Below are positions 41,870-49,809 of a stretch of DNA of 64,000 nucleotides, piece after piece. A model generated the notes under the pieces. That model did not search any database and was not told where the DNA came from. It saw only the letters and a program-made list of their open reading frames with translations. The stretch spans positions 1 through 64,000 of the forward strand of contig ONMF01000012.1 in assembly GCA_900318865.1 (NCBI GenBank). Direction: 5' to 3'. The position numbers and the translations under genes are program-made. The first letter of the stretch is position 1; each line of letters starts with the position of its first letter. This DNA is from an uncultured Prevotellaceae bacterium (GTDB taxonomy: Bacteria > Bacteroidota > Bacteroidia > Bacteroidales > Muribaculaceae).

Positions 41870-43024
41870 TTACTTGACGATGTAGCGGTCGGAATTGACG
41901 TGCTTTTGGTTTGGAATCTTTTTGCCGTTGAGCACCGCCTTTAGATAGGGCTCGAATTTGTGCGCATAGTAGAAGAAGCCCAGGTCGGTGAGATGCGCGC
42001 CGTCGACTGCTCCCTCATTGTCGGGGCCGAATATCTCGCTGTGGTCGATATAATACAGGTTCTTGGGGTTCTGCTTGCGCAGTGCCATGTAGTGGCGGTG
42101 CAGAATGGTGTTGGCTTTGATGAAATTGGCGTGTTCGACAGTGTCGTAATGCTCGTTGGTGAATTGATGCCGCTCGGCCAGGAAAATGGGTACATCGGGC
42201 CGGGCTTGCCGCAAAATGTTGACAAATGTTTCGCAGATGGTGTCGAGCCGCTGGTGTGAGCAGTTGGCCACGGCGTCAATCACATAGGCAGTGACACCCG
42301 GGATGCGCGCCATGGCTTCGGCCATAAAGGGGTCCATGCGTCCTTCGCCACTGAATCCAAGGTTCACCACCTCGGCATTGAGGTCACGCTGGATGATGCT
42401 GGTTCCCAGCATGCCGGGCCGGCTGGCGCATCCGCCCTGAGTGACACTGGTTCCGTAGAACACGATTTTACGGTCACTGCGAGGGTTGTCGACCATGGGT
42501 TGAGTGATGGTTGCCGCGCTGTCAACCCCGATCTCAATGCTTTTGATGCCATCGTAGAGCGGCAGATAAATCATGTATTCGCGCATCACAGGCTCCATGT
42601 TGCTCACATACACACGGTTCTGCTCCTTAGCATCGGCCGGCTTGCTGCAGTTGACAAACTGCCACCGGTCGCCGTCGAGCACATAAAGGTCGGTTCCTTT
42701 GATGCCGGTGTAGGCCATGTGGCTCATTTTGAAATTGAGCGTAAGCTCATATTTCACTCCGATAGCAGTGGCATTGGTGGCGAAGCGCACTGCCAGTCCG
42801 GCCGACATCTCACCATCCACACGCAATCCGTCACGCACGGTGTCGTTGATGGCTGCCGGCAGTCTGAAGAAGGGTGTCTTGCTGTCGGCAAAAGGCTTGT
42901 TGATCATCCGGAATTGAAGCGCGTTGTAGTATTTGAGCTGGTCCACTGTGGCGCTAATGGCAGTCGTGCCTACGGTCAAGGCGGCGACGGTAAACAACAG
43001 CAGTCGTTTTTTCAGCCGGTTCAT
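41870..43024 (-). CDS. SGNH/GDSL hydrolase with GxDLY domain (copy 2)
   Basis: A 384-residue exported esterase. The N-terminal GxDLY domain shows IKGTDLY about 108-114; the SGNH hydrolase domain has Ser193 in FYGTSVTQGG, block II GFSGEG, Asn254 in AVANC, and Asp341/His344 in VDGAHLTDLG. These enzymes deacylate carbohydrates or other esters in the periplasm. It is about half identical to its neighbour at 43035-44228, so the pair arose by tandem duplication. Co-transcribed with the AlbA_2 and C1 peptidase genes. Confidence 0.88.
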   Translation of the reverse strand: MNRLKKRLLLFTVAALTVGTTAISATVDQLKYYNALQFRMINKPFADSKTPFFRLPAAINDTVRDGLRVDGEMSAGLAVRFATNATAIGVKYELTLNFKMSHMAYTGIKGTDLYVLDGDRWQFVNCSKPADAKEQNRVYVSNMEPVMREYMIYLPLYDGIKSIEIGVDSAATITQPMVDNPRSDRKIVFYGTSVTQGGCASRPGMLGTSIIQRDLNAEVVNLGFSGEGRMDPFMAEAMARIPGVTAYVIDAVANCSHQRLDTICETFVNILRQARPDVPIFLAERHQFTNEHYDTVEHANFIKANTILHRHYMALRKQNPKNLYYIDHSEIFGPDNEGAVDGAHLTDLGFFYYAHKFEPYLKAVLNGKKIPNQKHVNSDRYIVK

Positions 43025-43034
43025 ATAATTGAGT

Positions 43035-44228
43035 TTATTTGATTTCGGGGTAGGGTTTGTTCACTTTGTCCTGGAAGGGCACTTTCTTGCCGTCGAGGAT
43101 GGCTTGCAGAATGGGCTCAAGCTTCTTGGCGTAGAAATAGAAACCAATATCGGTGAGGTGGATGCCGTCGACGGTTCCCTCATTGTCGGGGCCGTAAAGT
43201 TGGTCGCAATCCACGTAGTAAAGGTTCTTGGGATTCTCGGCGCGCAGTTTGAGGTAGTTTTTGTGGAATTCATAGTTCTTTTGCGGCAGATATTTGCTGT
43301 AGAAGCTGCTGTATTTGGCATAGCTGTACATCTGTCCTTCCACCATGACGATGGGCACATCGGGACGTGCCTTGCGCAGAATGTTCACAAAATCATAGGT
43401 GAGCGAGTCGCACATGTCCTTGGTGCAGTTGGGGATTGGGTCGATGATGAAGGCTGCCACGTCGGGGATGGTGGCCATGGCGCGTGCCATGCAGTTGTCC
43501 ATCTTGCCCTCGCCGCTGATGCCGATGTTCACACATTCAATGTTCATGTCGCGCTGAATGATGCTGGTTCCCACCATGCCGGGCCGGCAGGCGCAGCCGC
43601 CCTGCAAAATGCTGGTTCCGTAGAAGATGAACTTCTTGCCTGCTTGCGGACTGTTGAGCATGGGCTGTGTGATGGTGGCCGTGCTGTCCACTCCGATTTC
43701 AAGCCAGCGCACTCCGTCATAGAGCGGCAGGTAGATCATGTATTCATGCATGCGTCCGTCGAGCTTGTCGACGTAGACCTTGCTTTGGATGGAGTCTTCT
43801 CGGGGCCTGATGGGGCTGTCGATGCGACGTGGCCTGTTGCAGTTGACAAATTGCCATGAGCGTGTGTCCTCATCCCAGATGTAAAGGTCGGTACCTTTGA
43901 TGCCGGTGTCGGCCATGTGCATCATGTGCATATTGGTGAGCAGATTATAACGCACGGCGATGGCGCGGCTGTCGGTGGCAAAGCGGAATGCCTTGCCGCT
44001 GGTGCATTTGGCGCGTTCCCACAGTTCGGTGCGCACGCTGTCCTTGAGATAGGCCGGAATGCGCGAATCGAGTGTTTTGTCGAAGGCGTAGTTAATCATG
44101 CGGAATTGCAGCGCGTTGTAAAACTTCAATGTGTTGATGTCGGTAAAATCCTGAGCGTTCAATGTGTGGCAACCGACCGCCAGCATCATGATGCAGACGA
44201 TTGCATTTTTGATAGTGTTGATATTCAT
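43035..44228 (-). CDS. SGNH/GDSL hydrolase with GxDLY domain (copy 1)
   Basis: A 397-residue exported esterase, paralogue of the next gene: signal peptide (HTLNAQ), IKGTDLY, FYGTSILQGG (nucleophile Ser), GISGEG, DPIPNC, and VDGIHLTDIGF for Asp and His. Both share the opening LKFYNALQFRMIN and the closing LDGKKVPFQ/LNGKKIPNQ. Substrate probably an acylated glycan; the differing loops (RPRRIDSPIRPREDS insert here) suggest they act on different esters. First gene of the operon. Confidence 0.88.
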   Translation of the reverse strand: MNINTIKNAIVCIMMLAVGCHTLNAQDFTDINTLKFYNALQFRMINYAFDKTLDSRIPAYLKDSVRTELWERAKCTSGKAFRFATDSRAIAVRYNLLTNMHMMHMADTGIKGTDLYIWDEDTRSWQFVNCNRPRRIDSPIRPREDSIQSKVYVDKLDGRMHEYMIYLPLYDGVRWLEIGVDSTATITQPMLNSPQAGKKFIFYGTSILQGGCACRPGMVGTSIIQRDMNIECVNIGISGEGKMDNCMARAMATIPDVAAFIIDPIPNCTKDMCDSLTYDFVNILRKARPDVPIVMVEGQMYSYAKYSSFYSKYLPQKNYEFHKNYLKLRAENPKNLYYVDCDQLYGPDNEGTVDGIHLTDIGFYFYAKKLEPILQAILDGKKVPFQDKVNKPYPEIK

Positions 44229-44270
44229 AACTTTATAGGTTTATTTGAAAGAGTGAACACAAATGATGTT

Positions 44271-44302
44271 CAAAGTTAAGGATAATTTTGTTAAGCAACA
44301 AA
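44271..44302 (-). promoter_or_regulatory. Promoter of the SGNH operon
   Basis: On the minus strand TTTG (44302-44299), a 20-base spacer and TAACTTTG (44278-44271), about 42 bases before the ATG. Confidence 0.75.
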
Positions 44303-44312
44303 GCATTTGGCC

Positions 44313-44348
44313 AAAAAATACGGTCACCTCGTGCGAGGCGACCGTATT
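44313..44348 (-). terminator. Intrinsic terminator of the OmpA gene
   Basis: AATACGGTCACCTC (44317-44330) pairs with GAGGCGACCGTATT (44335-44348) with one mismatch; on the minus strand it is followed by six T. It insulates the SGNH promoter that begins 11 bases further on. Confidence 0.85.
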
Positions 44349-44373
44349 GTGTGTTACGATTTTTGTGTGAAAA

Positions 44374-45060
44374 TTACTTGAGCGTGCCTGCCTCTGCAGC
44401 TTTAATCATAGCGTCGTTGGCGCTGATGTAGATTTCCACGCGACGGTTCTGGGCGCGTCCGGCTTCAGTGTCGTTGCTGGCCACGGGGTAGTCGTAGGCA
44501 AGGCCCTGGCTGGTGAGGCGGCTGTTGGAAACGCCCGAGTTGACCAGGTATTTGCGTACTTCCTCGGCGCGTTGGGTTGACACCTTTTCGTTGGCGGCAC
44601 GTGTGCCTACGTTGTCGGTGTGTCCATAAATTTGCACGTCGGTCTGCGGGTTGTTCTGCAGCGATGCGGCAAACTGGCTAAGCGAGTTCTTGGCGCTGGC
44701 GCTGAGGTTGCTCTTGTTGAAGTCAAAGAGGATACCGCTGTCGAAGGTCACCTTGATGGCCGTGAGATTGTTGACATCGGTCACGGTGTCGACCTGGGCG
44801 CCGTTGATTTGGGCCAGCTCCTTGGCCTGCTTGTCCATCTTGCGTCCGATGAGCGCACCGGCAGTACCGCCAGCCACGGCACCGATTGCAGCGCCGATTG
44901 CGGCACCTTTACCCTTGCCGATGAGAGCGCCGATGCCGGCACCGATGGCAGCACCACCGCCACCGCCGAGCAGACCGCCCTTGGCTGTGTTATTCATGTT
45001 ACAACTCGAAATGCCCAAAATCATCAAGGCACTTAACAATAAACACATTGTTTTTTTCAT
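44374..45060 (-). CDS. OmpA-family lipoprotein with glycine zipper (YiaD-like)
   Basis: A 228-residue lipoprotein (ISSC, Cys20). Residues about 28-75 are a Gly/Ala zipper (GGLLGGGGGAAIGAGIGALI; GAVAGGTAGALIGRKMDK) and the C-terminal half is an OmpA domain (LFDFNKSNLSASAKNSL; YGHTDNVGTRAANEKVS; QRAEEVRKYLV; AQNRRVEI) that binds peptidoglycan. It tethers the outer membrane to the cell wall. Single gene with its own promoter and terminator. Confidence 0.92.
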   Translation of the reverse strand: MKKTMCLLLSALMILGISSCNMNNTAKGGLLGGGGGAAIGAGIGALIGKGKGAAIGAAIGAVAGGTAGALIGRKMDKQAKELAQINGAQVDTVTDVNNLTAIKVTFDSGILFDFNKSNLSASAKNSLSQFAASLQNNPQTDVQIYGHTDNVGTRAANEKVSTQRAEEVRKYLVNSGVSNSRLTSQGLAYDYPVASNDTEAGRAQNRRVEIYISANDAMIKAAEAGTLK

Positions 45061-45113
45061 AATCGGTATGAATTTAATAGATGAATAATGTTTGTTCAGT
45101 TGCTATTTAGATG

Positions 45114-45121
45114 CAAATATA
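45114..45121 (-). promoter_or_regulatory. -7 box of the OmpA lipoprotein gene
   Basis: CAAATATA reads TATATTTG on the minus strand, 53 bases before the ATG. Confidence 0.6.
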
Positions 45122-45200
45122 GTGATTATTTTTTAAGTATTGTTCAATTTCGCGATAAAAACCGACAAATACTCTTGTTTTAAATACGTAAGCCATGAAA

Positions 45201-47192
45201 TCATCGCTTATTGGTGATGGGGCGCCAGGCGCGTTCCTTGATGGCTCCCGAGCGGAATGCGTCGAGCAGGCGGTTCAGGTCGGCGATTTGCTGCATGAGC
45301 TCGGTTCCTTTGTCGGTGTCTTTCACCATCATGCGATGGTTGGTCATCTCCACCAGCTGGTAGGTCGACTTGATGTCTTGTCCCTCCTCCACGGCCTTGG
45401 TGATGGAAGTGAATGGCTCGTGCTGAACCAGCTGGAAACCCCGCGAGTGGTATACCAGAGTGTAACCGGCAATGCCGGTTTTGGGCTGATAGGCCTTGGA
45501 AAATCCACCATCAATGACCATGAGTTTGCCGCCAGCCTTCACGGGGTTCTCACCCTGGATGGTGCGCACGGGGACGTGGCCGTTGATGATGTGGCGGTAT
45601 TGTCCCTCGACATGAAACTCGTTGAGAATCATGTCGGCCACCTGTTCGTCGTCGCGCAGGAGATAGTAAGCGCCTTTCTCTTCATGATGAGTGACAGGGT
45701 CGGCAATGAAGTAGCGCTCAAAGGTAGCCATCTTGTCCTTGTCGAAGACCGGTGAATTTTTGCCGCACCACAAGTACCACACATAGTCGAGGGCAAAGTT
45801 TTGTTCTTGCTTGTCGTCGCAGCCGAAGTAGGCTTTGCGGATGAGTTCGCCGGCACGTTTGAGCAGTGCTTCCCCGCTGTATTCGACATTCATGATGCTC
45901 ACTTGCTTGAAAGTGCCGTCGGGATTGAGTGGAATGGATGCGTGATAGAGCAGGTTGCCGTTGACAACGCTATAGATGCACCCGTTGCGGAACAGGCACC
46001 GCATGTGCTTGCGCAGTTTCTCACTGCCCACAAACGACTTGTGAAGTTTGTTGACAAGCGTTTGCTCGTCGGCAGTCAGCTCGTAGGGGTGTGAGGGGTC
46101 GATGGTGGGAAAATATTTGTCGGTGAGTTCGTATTCATGCCCCCCGATGTTGATGACACCTCTGTCGTAATCGATGAGATGCAGCAGTTTGCGGTCGGCC
46201 ATGTCGAAGTCGGGTCGGCGGTCGATGACGGCTGCTTCGAGTTTGAATTGAATGATGGTGATGGCTTTGTGCATGCGGGCAACCAGCAGAGTGTTGTCGG
46301 TGTCGCCGTTGTTCATATCCTTCGGCCTGAACATGGCGCAATCGTCGTTGCCGTAATTGTCGATGGCAAATGTGGCCAGCGGCAGCAAGTTGATTCCATA
46401 GCCGTCTTCCAGCACGCTCTGGTTGCCATAGCGCAGTGCTCCGCGCACCACGTTGGCAATGGAGCAGTCGTTGCCGGCCGCGGCGCCCATCCACAAGATG
46501 TCGTGGTTGCCCCACTGGATGTCGAAGTTGTGGAAGGTGCACAGGATGTCCATGATTTTGTCGGGACTGGGGCCGCGGTCGTACACGTCGCCCAGGATGT
46601 GCAGCAAGTCGATGGTGAGTTGCTGGATGAGGTTGCACATGGCAATGATGAAGTCATCGGCTCGTCCTGTACTGATGATGGTGCGCACAATCACATCCAC
46701 ATAGGCCTGCTTGTTGGGGTCGGTAGAACTCTCATGGAGTAGTTCCTGGATGATGTAGGAGAAATCATCGGGCAGTGCCTTGTGCACCTTGGAGCGCGTG
46801 TATTTCGACGACACGCTGCGGCACACCTTCACCAGGCGGTTGATGGTGATGAAGTACCAGTCGTTCAGTTCGGCGCCGTCGCTTGCATCGGCTTTGATGA
46901 GTGCAAGCTTGCGCTCGGGGTAGTAGATGAGAGTGCACAATTCTTTCTGCTCACGGCCGCCCAGAGTTTCATTGAAAATCTCCTTGACCTTTCGCTTGAT
47001 GGTGCCGCTGGCATTGCGCAGCACATGCTGGAACGCCTCGTACTCGCCGTGCAGGTCGGCCAGGAAATGCTCGGTGCCTTTGGGCAGGTTGAGAATGGCT
47101 TCAAGGTTGATGATTTCGGTGCTGGCAGTGGCAATGTTTGGGAAATTGCGTGCCAGTAGTTTCAGATATCGTAGGTCGTTACTGTCGGTCAT
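45201..47192 (-). CDS. fbp: Fructose-1,6-bisphosphatase class III
   Basis: A 663-residue class III FBPase from MTDSNDLRYLK; eleven extra upstream codons lie in the gap to the AraC gene and are not counted. Metallophosphatase motifs are clear: ADLHGEYEAF (about 45-54), GDVYDRGPSPD and WGNHDILWMG. It converts fructose-1,6-bisphosphate to fructose-6-phosphate for gluconeogenesis; this class is found in Firmicutes and Bacteroidetes. It follows an AraC regulator by 14 bases, so it may be under that regulator's control. Confidence 0.95.
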   Translation of the reverse strand: MTDSNDLRYLKLLARNFPNIATASTEIINLEAILNLPKGTEHFLADLHGEYEAFQHVLRNASGTIKRKVKEIFNETLGGREQKELCTLIYYPERKLALIKADASDGAELNDWYFITINRLVKVCRSVSSKYTRSKVHKALPDDFSYIIQELLHESSTDPNKQAYVDVIVRTIISTGRADDFIIAMCNLIQQLTIDLLHILGDVYDRGPSPDKIMDILCTFHNFDIQWGNHDILWMGAAAGNDCSIANVVRGALRYGNQSVLEDGYGINLLPLATFAIDNYGNDDCAMFRPKDMNNGDTDNTLLVARMHKAITIIQFKLEAAVIDRRPDFDMADRKLLHLIDYDRGVINIGGHEYELTDKYFPTIDPSHPYELTADEQTLVNKLHKSFVGSEKLRKHMRCLFRNGCIYSVVNGNLLYHASIPLNPDGTFKQVSIMNVEYSGEALLKRAGELIRKAYFGCDDKQEQNFALDYVWYLWCGKNSPVFDKDKMATFERYFIADPVTHHEEKGAYYLLRDDEQVADMILNEFHVEGQYRHIINGHVPVRTIQGENPVKAGGKLMVIDGGFSKAYQPKTGIAGYTLVYHSRGFQLVQHEPFTSITKAVEEGQDIKSTYQLVEMTNHRMMVKDTDKGTELMQQIADLNRLLDAFRSGAIKERAWRPITNKR

Positions 47193-47206
47193 GCGGTGGT
47201 GATTGT

Positions 47207-48130
47207 TTATTTGGTGTTGGAACATCTGTATTCTTGGGGTGTCATTCCCGTGTACTTGCGGAAATAACGGTTAAAGGTGGTGGGTGTGTTGAAACCCAGC
47301 GACGCCGCAATCCGGCTCACGGTGGTTGAGGTGCCCTTGAGTTGCGTCTGCGCATCCATGATAATCATGCTCATGATGATTTCTTGGGGGGTGTAACCGG
47401 TGGTTTTGCGAATTACATTGCAAAAATGCGACAGTGTGAGGTTGGCTTCGTGAGCGTAAAATGAAATTTTGTGCTCCTCATGGTAATTCTCAAAGGCCAG
47501 TTGCAAGAACTCCGACACGATGGTCTGCTCGCGGGTGGTGGGCTTGTTGTCGATTTCCACAAGGCCTTGCGCTATGGCGTTGTGTAGAGTGGAAATCATG
47601 AATGTGAGTGCCGACTGGGCAATGTCGCTCGAATTGAATACATTATCAAACACGCTACACTTGGTCATCAAGCTGAAAAATTCGTGATAGATTTGTCCCA
47701 AGTCTTCGGTGAGCGAGAAGATGGGCTTCTTGAACACATTCACCATGAGCGGTGAGATGATTTTCCAGAAGTTTACCTTGTCGAGAAATTGTGAGGAATA
47801 TCCGGCGAAGCACACTTGCACATCGTCGCTCACCTCCTTGATTTGGATGAAACTGCCGGGCATCAGCACCACATAGTCATTTTGCTTCACTTGATACTCC
47901 CAAAGGTTGACGGTGGCTTTGATGCTGCCTCGCGCCACATAGCAGATGACGCAAGCGTAGATTTTGCACGGAAAAGATGCATAGAATTTAAGCAAGTCGG
48001 CCCGGATGTCGTCGTAGACCAAGAAGTCTATGGGCATGTCGAATTGGGGTAGTTGCTTTTTGATGAGCAGTTCTGGTTCTCTCATTGGCTTGTCAATGAT
48101 GGGCAAGTGCTTGTGCGGCTGCTCGTCCAT
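47207..48130 (-). CDS. AraC-family transcriptional regulator
   Basis: A 307-residue regulator: an N-terminal cupin-like sensing domain (CYVARGSIKATVNLWEYQVK, QNDYVVLMPGSFIQIKEVSD) and a C-terminal AraC DNA-binding domain (HEANLTLSHFCNVIRKTTGY; TTVSRIAASLGFNTPTTFNR, YFRKYTGMTPQEYR). The ligand is unknown. It probably shares a transcript with fbp. A second ATG 15 codons in (MREPELL) is possible. Confidence 0.9.
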   Translation of the reverse strand: MDEQPHKHLPIIDKPMREPELLIKKQLPQFDMPIDFLVYDDIRADLLKFYASFPCKIYACVICYVARGSIKATVNLWEYQVKQNDYVVLMPGSFIQIKEVSDDVQVCFAGYSSQFLDKVNFWKIISPLMVNVFKKPIFSLTEDLGQIYHEFFSLMTKCSVFDNVFNSSDIAQSALTFMISTLHNAIAQGLVEIDNKPTTREQTIVSEFLQLAFENYHEEHKISFYAHEANLTLSHFCNVIRKTTGYTPQEIIMSMIIMDAQTQLKGTSTTVSRIAASLGFNTPTTFNRYFRKYTGMTPQEYRCSNTK

Positions 48131-48178
48131 CGATTAAATGATTATTGAATGTATCTGTACAATTTGTGTAAAGAATGT

Positions 48179-48209
48179 GCAAAATTAGCGATTACTGCTC
48201 ATATGGCAA
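48179..48209 (-). promoter_or_regulatory. Promoter of the AraC-fbp unit
   Basis: On the minus strand CTTG (48209-48206), a 19-base spacer and TAATTTTG (48186-48179), 49 bases before the ATG. Confidence 0.65.
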
Positions 48210-48286
48210 GCGAAATCGACAAATTTGTACAAATTTTAACTCAAAAACGTGAGATTTTGGATGAAATACGCCGCATTTCGCTCGGT

Positions 48287-48455
48287 TTGCACTAATATTG
48301 GATAAATTAGGCTGCGTCGAGGCATAAAAAATGAAAAACTGCGTTTCTCATTTTGTTCTGCCCTCAACTTGCACTAATTTTAGATAAATTAGGCGGCGTC
48401 TCGGAAAAACATGCAAGCAAGCTTGATGTTTTTCGCTCAACTTGCACTAATTTTG
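48287..48455 (+). repeat. Three reiterated promoter-like units
   Basis: TTGCACTAATWTT occurs three times (48287, 48369, 48442), spaced 82 and 73 bases. The first two are followed by (G/A)GATAAATTAGGC(T/G)GCGTC, giving a longer direct repeat. Only the last has a perfect -7 box (TAATTTTG); the others are decayed (TAATATTG, TAATTTTA). Each interval holds an inverted repeat. The layout looks like successive duplication of a promoter cassette. Confidence 0.7.
48400..48455 (+). promoter_or_regulatory. Palindromic promoter module of the helicase gene
   Basis: CTCGGAAAA (48400-48408) and TTTTCGCTC (48430-48438) bracket CAAGC-AA-GCTTG (48414-48425); nine bases later comes TAATTTTG (48448-48455) and five bases after that the ATG. 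The design is the same as at 620-671, with different but still paired arms. A leaderless or nearly leaderless mRNA is predicted. Confidence 0.65.
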
Positions 48456-48460
48456 CGGCA

Positions 48461-49786
48461 ATGAAAGAGGAAGATATTTTACAGCATGTGCGCGGCAGCA
48501 TGGGAATCAATGAGTTGAATTCTATGCAGCGCCTTGTGGCCGATACCGCCCGCACCCATCGCAAGTTAATCGTGTATTCTCCCACGGGCAGCGGAAAGAC
48601 ACTGGCTTTTGCCTTGCCCCTGCTGAGCAACGTGACCGCCGATGCCGCCGCCGGCGTTCAAGCACTGGTGGTGGCACCGTCGCGTGAGCTGGTGATGCAG
48701 ACGGCGCAGGTGCTTCGGTGGGCGGCGCAAGGGCTGAAAGTGACGGAATGTTATGGAGGCCATCCTGTGAGCGATGAACAACGGTCGCTCAGCGTCGCGC
48801 CGGCCGTGGTGGTGGCCACACCGGGGCGCTTGCTCGACCACATCGGGCGCGGGCATATCAATGTGTCCACTGTGAAATGTCTTGTCCTTGATGAATTTGA
48901 TAAGTCGTTGGAACTGGGATTTGAGGACGAGATGCGCCGGCTGCTCGGTCATTTGCGCCATGTGGCGATGCGTATTCTCACCAGTGCCACGCGCATGGCG
49001 GCTATTCCCGCCTATGCTATGATGGCCGATGCGATGACGCTCGATTGTCTTGCCGAAATGCCTTTGCCCGCATCGCGCACAACCGTGCGGCAAGTGCCGT
49101 GCCGCGCAGCCGACAAGCAGGCCTGCCTGCTGCGTTTGTTGCTGTGGCTGCCTCGTGGAAAAATCCTTGTTTTTGTCAATTTCCGCGAGGAGGTGGAGCC
49201 ATTGTGCCGCTTCCTGAATTCACACCATGTCCAGGCCGAGGCCTATCATGGCGCACTTGAACAGATGCGGCGGGAAATGGTAATAGCCAAGTTCAAAAAC
49301 GGGACGACCCCGGTTCTTGTGACCACCGACTTGGCATCGCGTGGTCTCGATGTGAGCGATGTGAATCATGTGATACATTATCAACTGCCCGTCTCGGCCG
49401 ATGTCTATGTCCATCGCAACGGTCGCACGGCCCGCGTCGACAGGGCAGGGGAGGTGTGTGTGCTCACTGCTGAGGGCGAGAGCCTTCCGGCATTTGTGAC
49501 CGTGGACGAAGTCATCAATTTACCCGAGCCGGCACCCGGCTCTATCATTGAATCGAATGTCTCCACATTATATATCAATGCCGGCAAGAAAGAGAAAATA
49601 TCGCGGGGCGATGTGGCGGGCTATATTGCGGCTAATGGCGATGTGCCCCCGCAGTCAATCGGGAAAATCGACATTTTCGACCATTATGCCCTGGTGGCGG
49701 TGCCGCACGATGTGGCAGCAACGCTTGTAGCGCAGCTGAAGCCCCATAAAATCAAGGGGCGCAGGGTGATGGTGTCGATTGCTTGA
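48461..49786 (+). CDS. DEAD-box-family RNA helicase with a DEFD motif
   Basis: A 441-residue helicase from MKEEDILQHVRG. Motifs in order: Q motif (NSMQ, about 20-23), I SPTGSGKT (40-47), Ia PSRELVMQ, Ib TPGRLLDH, II DEFD (144-147, in place of DEAD), III SAT (175-177), IV VFVNFREEVEP, V TTDLASRGLDVSDVN and VI HRNGRTAR. The tail (FDHYALVAVPHDVAATLVAQ, KPHKIKGRRVMVSIA) is the RNA-binding domain of the DbpA type. DbpA acts in 50S ribosome assembly; whether this does is not shown. The upstream open frame crosses the promoter, so the ATG right after the -7 box is taken as start. Confidence 0.9.
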   Translation: MKEEDILQHVRGSMGINELNSMQRLVADTARTHRKLIVYSPTGSGKTLAFALPLLSNVTADAAAGVQALVVAPSRELVMQTAQVLRWAAQGLKVTECYGGHPVSDEQRSLSVAPAVVVATPGRLLDHIGRGHINVSTVKCLVLDEFDKSLELGFEDEMRRLLGHLRHVAMRILTSATRMAAIPAYAMMADAMTLDCLAEMPLPASRTTVRQVPCRAADKQACLLRLLLWLPRGKILVFVNFREEVEPLCRFLNSHHVQAEAYHGALEQMRREMVIAKFKNGTTPVLVTTDLASRGLDVSDVNHVIHYQLPVSADVYVHRNGRTARVDRAGEVCVLTAEGESLPAFVTVDEVINLPEPAPGSIIESNVSTLYINAGKKEKISRGDVAGYIAANGDVPPQSIGKIDIFDHYALVAVPHDVAATLVAQLKPHKIKGRRVMVSIA

Positions 49787-49809
49787 CGAATTGGACAAAA
49801 AACGGCAAC

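Noticed and set aside
48287..48455. CRISPR array
   Set aside because: Only three imperfect repeats, spaced 73-82 bases, each ending in a promoter box; no regular repeat-spacer pattern and no cas genes.
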